From: Prauserella shujinwangii
Lineage (GTDB): Bacteria > Actinomycetota > Actinomycetes > Mycobacteriales > Pseudonocardiaceae
Assembly: GCF_003001955.1 (NCBI RefSeq)
Contig: NZ_PVNH01000001.1
Span: 558,001-622,000, forward strand
DNA: 64,000 nucleotides
Reading direction: 5' to 3'
The notes under the pieces are model-generated. The model did not search any database. It saw only the letters and a program-made list of their open reading frames with translations, and was not told where the DNA came from. This document shows, piece by piece, positions 61,201-64,000 of this stretch. The translations under genes and the position numbers were made by a program. Each line of letters starts with the position of its first letter. Position 1 is the first letter of the stretch.

Positions 61201-64000
61201 TGCCGTCCACCGGCAACGGTTCGGCGTGTGCGGACAGCTGCGCCGGTGGGGTCGCCGGGATGGGGGTGTCCGCCGCGCCCAGCGTACCGCCGGCGTGCCG
61301 GGTCCAGGTGTCTGAACCGGACGGGCGGGAGTGGATCGTCAGGGAACGGCGGCCGTTTTCGTCGGGTGGGCCCGCCTCCACCTGTACGCGCGTGGCGGCT
61401 TCGGCGGGCACCGGCAGGGGCGCCTCCAGGACCAGGTCGTCGACGATGCCGAGGCCGAGCATCCTGGCCGCGTGCGCCGCGAGATCGAGCAGTGCGGTGC
61501 CGGGTAGCAGGACCTGGCCGGTCACGGCGTGGTCGGCCAGCCACGGCTGCCGCTGCGTCGACAGCGCCCCCTCGCACACTAGCCGGTCCGAACCGGCCAG
61601 GCGCACGCTAGTGTCCAGCAACGGATGCTCCGTCGCGCGGGCCGGCGCCGGGCGGTCGGGCGCGCGGAAGCGCCGGCGCTGGAACGCGTACGTCGGCAGG
61701 TCCACCGGTTCGGCGGAGGGCAGGACGGTCCGCCAGTCCACCGGCGCACCGGCCGTGTACGTGGCCGCGAGCGCGGTCAGCAGCTGCTCCGGACCGCCCC
61801 GGTCGCGGCGCAGCGTGCCGGTGGTGACCACCTCGACACCAGCGTCGTCGGCGGTGTCCTGCACGCCGGCGCTGAGGACCGGGTGCGGGCTGACCTCCAC
61901 GAACCGCCGGTGCCCCCCGGCGAGGAGGGCGCGGACGGCGTCGTGGAAGCGAACGGTCTCCCGCAGGTTGCCGTACCAGTACTCGGTGTCCAGCTCCCGC
62001 TCGATCGCCTCGCCGGTGCGGGTGGAGTAGAAGGGTATGTCGGGCCGTCGCGGGCGCAGCCCTTCCAGAGCCTCGGTCAACGGGCGGCGCAGGACTTCGA
62101 CGGCGGGGCCGTGCGAGGCGTAGTCCACGTCGATCGGGTTGACCTTGATCCCGCGCGCCGCGCAGTCGGCCGTGAGCTGGTCCAGAGCGTGGACGGGACC
62201 CGCGACGACCGTGGACACCGGGCCGTTGACCGCGGCGACGTGGAGCTCGCCGCCCGCCCGCGCCATCAGCTCGCGCACCTCGTCCCCGCCGAGTGGTACC
62301 GACGCCATGCCGCCCGTGCCGGCCAGCTCGGCGAGCAGCCGCGCGCGGAGCACCACCACGCGTGCCGCATCGCGGAGCGACAGGGCACCGGCGACGTGGG
62401 CGGCGGCGATCTCACCCTGGGAATGGCCGACGACGGCATCCGGGTGAACACCGTGTGCCCGCCACACTGCCGCGAGCGCCACCATGATCGCGAACAGCGC
62501 CGGCTGCACCACGTCGACCTGGTCCAGCGACGGCGCGTCCGGACTGCCGCGCAGGACATCGGGCAACGACCAGTCCACGAACTCCCGGAACGCCTCCGCG
62601 CATGCACGCACCTTCTCGGCGAACACCGGCGAGGACTCCAGCATCTCGGTGGCCATGCCCAGCCACTGGGAGCCCTGCCCGGGGAACACGAAGACCGTGC
62701 CGCCTTCCACCACTCGGCCGGTGACGACCGACGGTGACGGTTCGCCCCGCGCCAGGGACGCGGTCCCGGTAAGCAGCCGTTCCCGGTCCGCGCCGAGTAC
62801 CACCGCACGATGGCTGAACTCCGGCCTGGTGGTGGCGAGGGCGTACCCGACCGCGGCCGGGTCCGCCGCGGCGACGGCGGGGTGCAGGCGCGCCGCCTGG
62901 TCCCGCAGCGCCGAGGGCGTCCGCCCGGACACCACCCACGGCACCACCTGCGCCGCGATCCGCACCCCGTCGTGCCCGGACTCGGCCGGGACGTCGTCGG
63001 TGGGCGGAGGCGGCTCCTCCAGGATTACGTGGGCGTTGGTGCCGCTGATGCCGAACGAGGACACCCCCACCCGGCGCGGGCCGTCCTCGCGGGGCCAGGG
63101 CACGGGCCGGGTCGCCAGGGCGAGCGTGCCTCCGGACCAGTCAACCCGGGGAGTCGGCTCGTCCACGTGCAGCGTGGCGGGCACGGTGCCGTGCCGGAAC
63201 GCCTGCACCATCTTGATCACGCCCGCGACTCCGGCGGCGGCCTGTGCGTGTCCGATGTTGGACTTCACCGAACCCAGCCACACCGGCCGGTCGGCGGCCC
63301 GGCCCTGGCCGTAGGTCGCGAGCAGCGCACCCGCCTCGACCGGGTCGCCCAGTGCCGTGCCGGTACCGTGCGCCTCCACCGCGGAGACGTCGGCGGGAGC
63401 CAGGGCGGCGTCGGCCAGCGCGGCCCGGATGACCGCTTCCTGTGCGGGCCCGTTCGGTGCGGACAGCCCGTTGCTCGCCCCGTCCTGGTTGGTCGCGCTG
63501 CCCCGCAGCAGCGCGAGTACCCGGTGGCCGTTGCGCCTGGCCCGGGACAAGGGCTCGAGCAGGAGCAGTCCCGCGCCCTCCGCCCATGCGGTGCCGTCCG
63601 CGGCCGCCGCGAAGGGCTTGCAGCGGCCGTCCGGCGCCAGCCCGCGCTGCCTGCTGAACTCGACGAACATGCCCGGCGACGACATCACCGTGACACCGCC
63701 CGCGATCGCGAGCGTGCACTCACCCGCGCGCAGTGACCGGGCGGCGAGGTGCAGGGTCACCAGCGATGACGAACACGCCGTGTCCACGGTCAGCGCCGGG
63801 CCGGTGAGGTCGAAGAAGTAGGAAAGCCGGCCGGACAGGACGCTCGGGGTGGTGCCGGTCAGCACGAACCCGCCCTGTTCGTCGCCCGCCTCGTGCATGC
63901 GCGGGCCGTACTCCTGTCCGGTGGCTCCCACGAACACCCCGACCGGGCCGTCGCGCAGCCGCCCGGGGTCGATGCCCGCCCGCTCGAACAACTCCCACGC
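58208..64000 (-). CDS. Type I polyketide synthase module KS-AT-DH-ER-KR-ACP, partial
   Basis: The frame runs off the right edge within the KS domain; the visible part is about 1,930 residues. Numbering from Leu in AWELFERAG: KS 1-325 (Cys72, His208, Lys243, His248), AT 430-730 (Ser524 in GHSQGE; YASH 624-627, the methylmalonyl-type motif), DH 785-1055 (His821 and Asp980), ER 1235-1545 (HAATGGVGMAAVQLA), KR 1555-1730 (Tyr1702; LED at 1645-1647 in place of LDD, still B-type-like) and ACP 1840-1910 (Ser871-type phosphopantetheine site in GFDSLTGVEL at 1871). All domains look active, so it fully reduces one methylmalonate-derived unit. There is no thioesterase and only a short tail after the ACP, with no clear docking domain. 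It may be an iterative starter-unit PKS or the last part of a larger protein. Confidence 0.92.
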   Translation of the reverse strand, partial: AWELFERAGIDPGRLRDGPVGVFVGATGQEYGPRMHEAGDEQGGFVLTGTTPSVLSGRLSYFFDLTGPALTVDTACSSSLVTLHLAARSLRAGECTLAIAGGVTVMSSPGMFVEFSRQRGLAPDGRCKPFAAAADGTAWAEGAGLLLLEPLSRARRNGHRVLALLRGSATNQDGASNGLSAPNGPAQEAVIRAALADAALAPADVSAVEAHGTGTALGDPVEAGALLATYGQGRAADRPVWLGSVKSNIGHAQAAAGVAGVIKMVQAFRHGTVPATLHVDEPTPRVDWSGGTLALATRPVPWPREDGPRRVGVSSFGISGTNAHVILEEPPPPTDDVPAESGHDGVRIAAQVVPWVVSGRTPSALRDQAARLHPAVAAADPAAVGYALATTRPEFSHRAVVLGADRERLLTGTASLARGEPSPSVVTGRVVEGGTVFVFPGQGSQWLGMATEMLESSPVFAEKVRACAEAFREFVDWSLPDVLRGSPDAPSLDQVDVVQPALFAIMVALAAVWRAHGVHPDAVVGHSQGEIAAAHVAGALSLRDAARVVVLRARLLAELAGTGGMASVPLGGDEVRELMARAGGELHVAAVNGPVSTVVAGPVHALDQLTADCAARGIKVNPIDVDYASHGPAVEVLRRPLTEALEGLRPRRPDIPFYSTRTGEAIERELDTEYWYGNLRETVRFHDAVRALLAGGHRRFVEVSPHPVLSAGVQDTADDAGVEVVTTGTLRRDRGGPEQLLTALAATYTAGAPVDWRTVLPSAEPVDLPTYAFQRRRFRAPDRPAPARATEHPLLDTSVRLAGSDRLVCEGALSTQRQPWLADHAVTGQVLLPGTALLDLAAHAARMLGLGIVDDLVLEAPLPVPAEAATRVQVEAGPPDENGRRSLTIHSRPSGSDTWTRHAGGTLGAADTPIPATPPAQLSAHAEPLPVDGIYERLADRGYEYGPSFRLLRTLWRDGRDLVADVSTADQVPGFGPRPAMLDAALHALLGTGDVGGDGRLWLPFAWHGVTLRATDATTLRVRFTGKGEGEVAVTVTDGGTTPVATIGRLSFRASAPAPTDSMFTVELVPLHGTRPDPAPRTVMLGDDRWQGDTYPSVERFLDAVAVGEPVPDLALAPCPDGSGMDCAEAAHLVAEHVLTLIQRWLAEPRLERTPLAILTRPVLAHGAVPGLVRTAQAEHPDRFVLVETEHDPAEEGVSDLVEAAVSAQEPEVVVRAGALHARRLASAPSALRPPGDAPSWHLDTTSRGSLDGLSLVPQDHRPLGEHEVRIAVRAAGVNFRDVVIALDLLEHEELMGSEGAGVVAEVGPGVTDLAVGDRVLGVFERAFGPDVVTDRRTVAPVPEGWTFAQAAGVPVAFLTAYQCLVKLARLRPGEAVLIHAATGGVGMAAVQLARHLGAEVFATASPAKWPVLHRLGLDDAHIASSRSLEFAERFDGRIDVVLNSLTGRFVDASLGMLRSGGRFVEIGKTDIRSPQAVASAHPGVRYRTYNLLDVPPDRLGSLLTELLDLFGSGALTPLPVTALDVRRGAEALARLRDATHVGKLVLTIPHPFDPGGTVLITGGTGTLGAALARHLVRCHGATRLLLAGRRGPEAPGMAALRAELAELGADVDAVACDVADRDALARLISGMPANHRLTAVLHLAGTLEDATVTSLSRDALQRVLRPKVDAAWHLHELTRGMDLSAFVLFSSAVGVLGLPGQANYAAANTFLDALARRRRADGLPGLSLAWGVWAERSGMTGHLRAADLERLRQHGLDVLPTDEGLALFDTALEAAADTLVPLRLDAGTGEERPSVPALLRDVLPERRRGLPTAAHPETGPDESLAGRLPTMSHDERGRELLHLVRVHAATVLGYDGPEAVSPESAFKEIGFDSLTGVELRNRLKAAIGVAIPSTVVTDQTTAMSLSEHLAQAVGATSDSANVGGTTLTE

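Noticed and set aside
1-64000. CRISPR arrays, tRNA or rRNA genes
   Set aside because: No regularly spaced repeats, tRNA-like cloverleaf with a T-loop, or rRNA-like conserved stretch was seen on either strand, within the limits of reading by eye.

Overview
The window is very GC-rich (about 70% by eye), with GTG starts, ATGA/GTGA gene overlaps, TAT and Sec secretion signals and actinobacterial gene families throughout. It looks like chromosome from a filamentous actinomycete, probably of the Pseudonocardiaceae (Amycolatopsis-like). The genus is inferred from gene content only. No rRNA, tRNA or CRISPR array was seen.

Layout. (1) 1-6086: right part of a lasso peptide cluster. A 39-residue precursor and a truncated B2 leader peptidase lie on the minus strand. 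A divergent plus-strand operon holds an Fe(II)/2-oxoglutarate oxygenase, a two-gene ABC exporter, a flavin reductase and a flavin-dependent tryptophan halogenase. The predicted core has two tryptophans, so the set points to a halogenated and possibly oxidised lasso peptide. (2) 6191-8455: a decayed IS3-type transposase, an XRE/MmyB regulator and an SDR gene broken by one stop. (3) 8545-13106: a TAT-exported PaoABC-type molybdenum aldehyde oxidoreductase with a convergent TetR regulator. (4) 13130-19956: a transporter-glycosyltransferase fusion, a DUF998 protein, a two-component system, a LysR gene and two gene remnants. (5) 20391-25524: a Ugp-like ABC importer operon with an embedded metallophosphoesterase. 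(6) 26168-31824: two secreted alpha-L-rhamnosidases (GH78 and GH106) behind a LacI-type operator.

(7) 32050-45277: an aromatic-acid catabolic island. It has LysR plus an MHS-family transporter; two related P450s with a ferredoxin and a ferredoxin reductase; and a divergent hpa operon (FAH-RraA fusion, GntR, DapA-like aldolase, HpaE, HpaD) for homoprotocatechuate meta-cleavage. The P450s carry a GcoA-like Asn/Gln-Glu-Pro I-helix motif, so they may O-demethylate methoxyphenylacetates into this pathway. (8) 45674-53691: housekeeping and accessory genes (RibD-like reductase, secreted S1 protease with a DasR-like site, acyltransferase-like membrane protein, lipoprotein/HK/RR operon, polysaccharide deacetylase, decayed quinone oxidoreductase).

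(9) 53889-64000: left part of a polyketide cluster. An ActIV-like cyclase and an ActIII-like ketoreductase face an SRPBCC protein and an aromatase/cyclase across a long perfect palindrome. A NarL-type regulator and a fully reducing type I PKS module (KS-AT-DH-ER-KR-ACP, cut at the right edge) follow. Type II tailoring genes beside a type I PKS, with no minimal type II PKS in view, suggest a hybrid aromatic pathway in which the type I PKS makes a starter unit. At least six broken genes or remnants lie in the window, mostly at the borders of these blocks.
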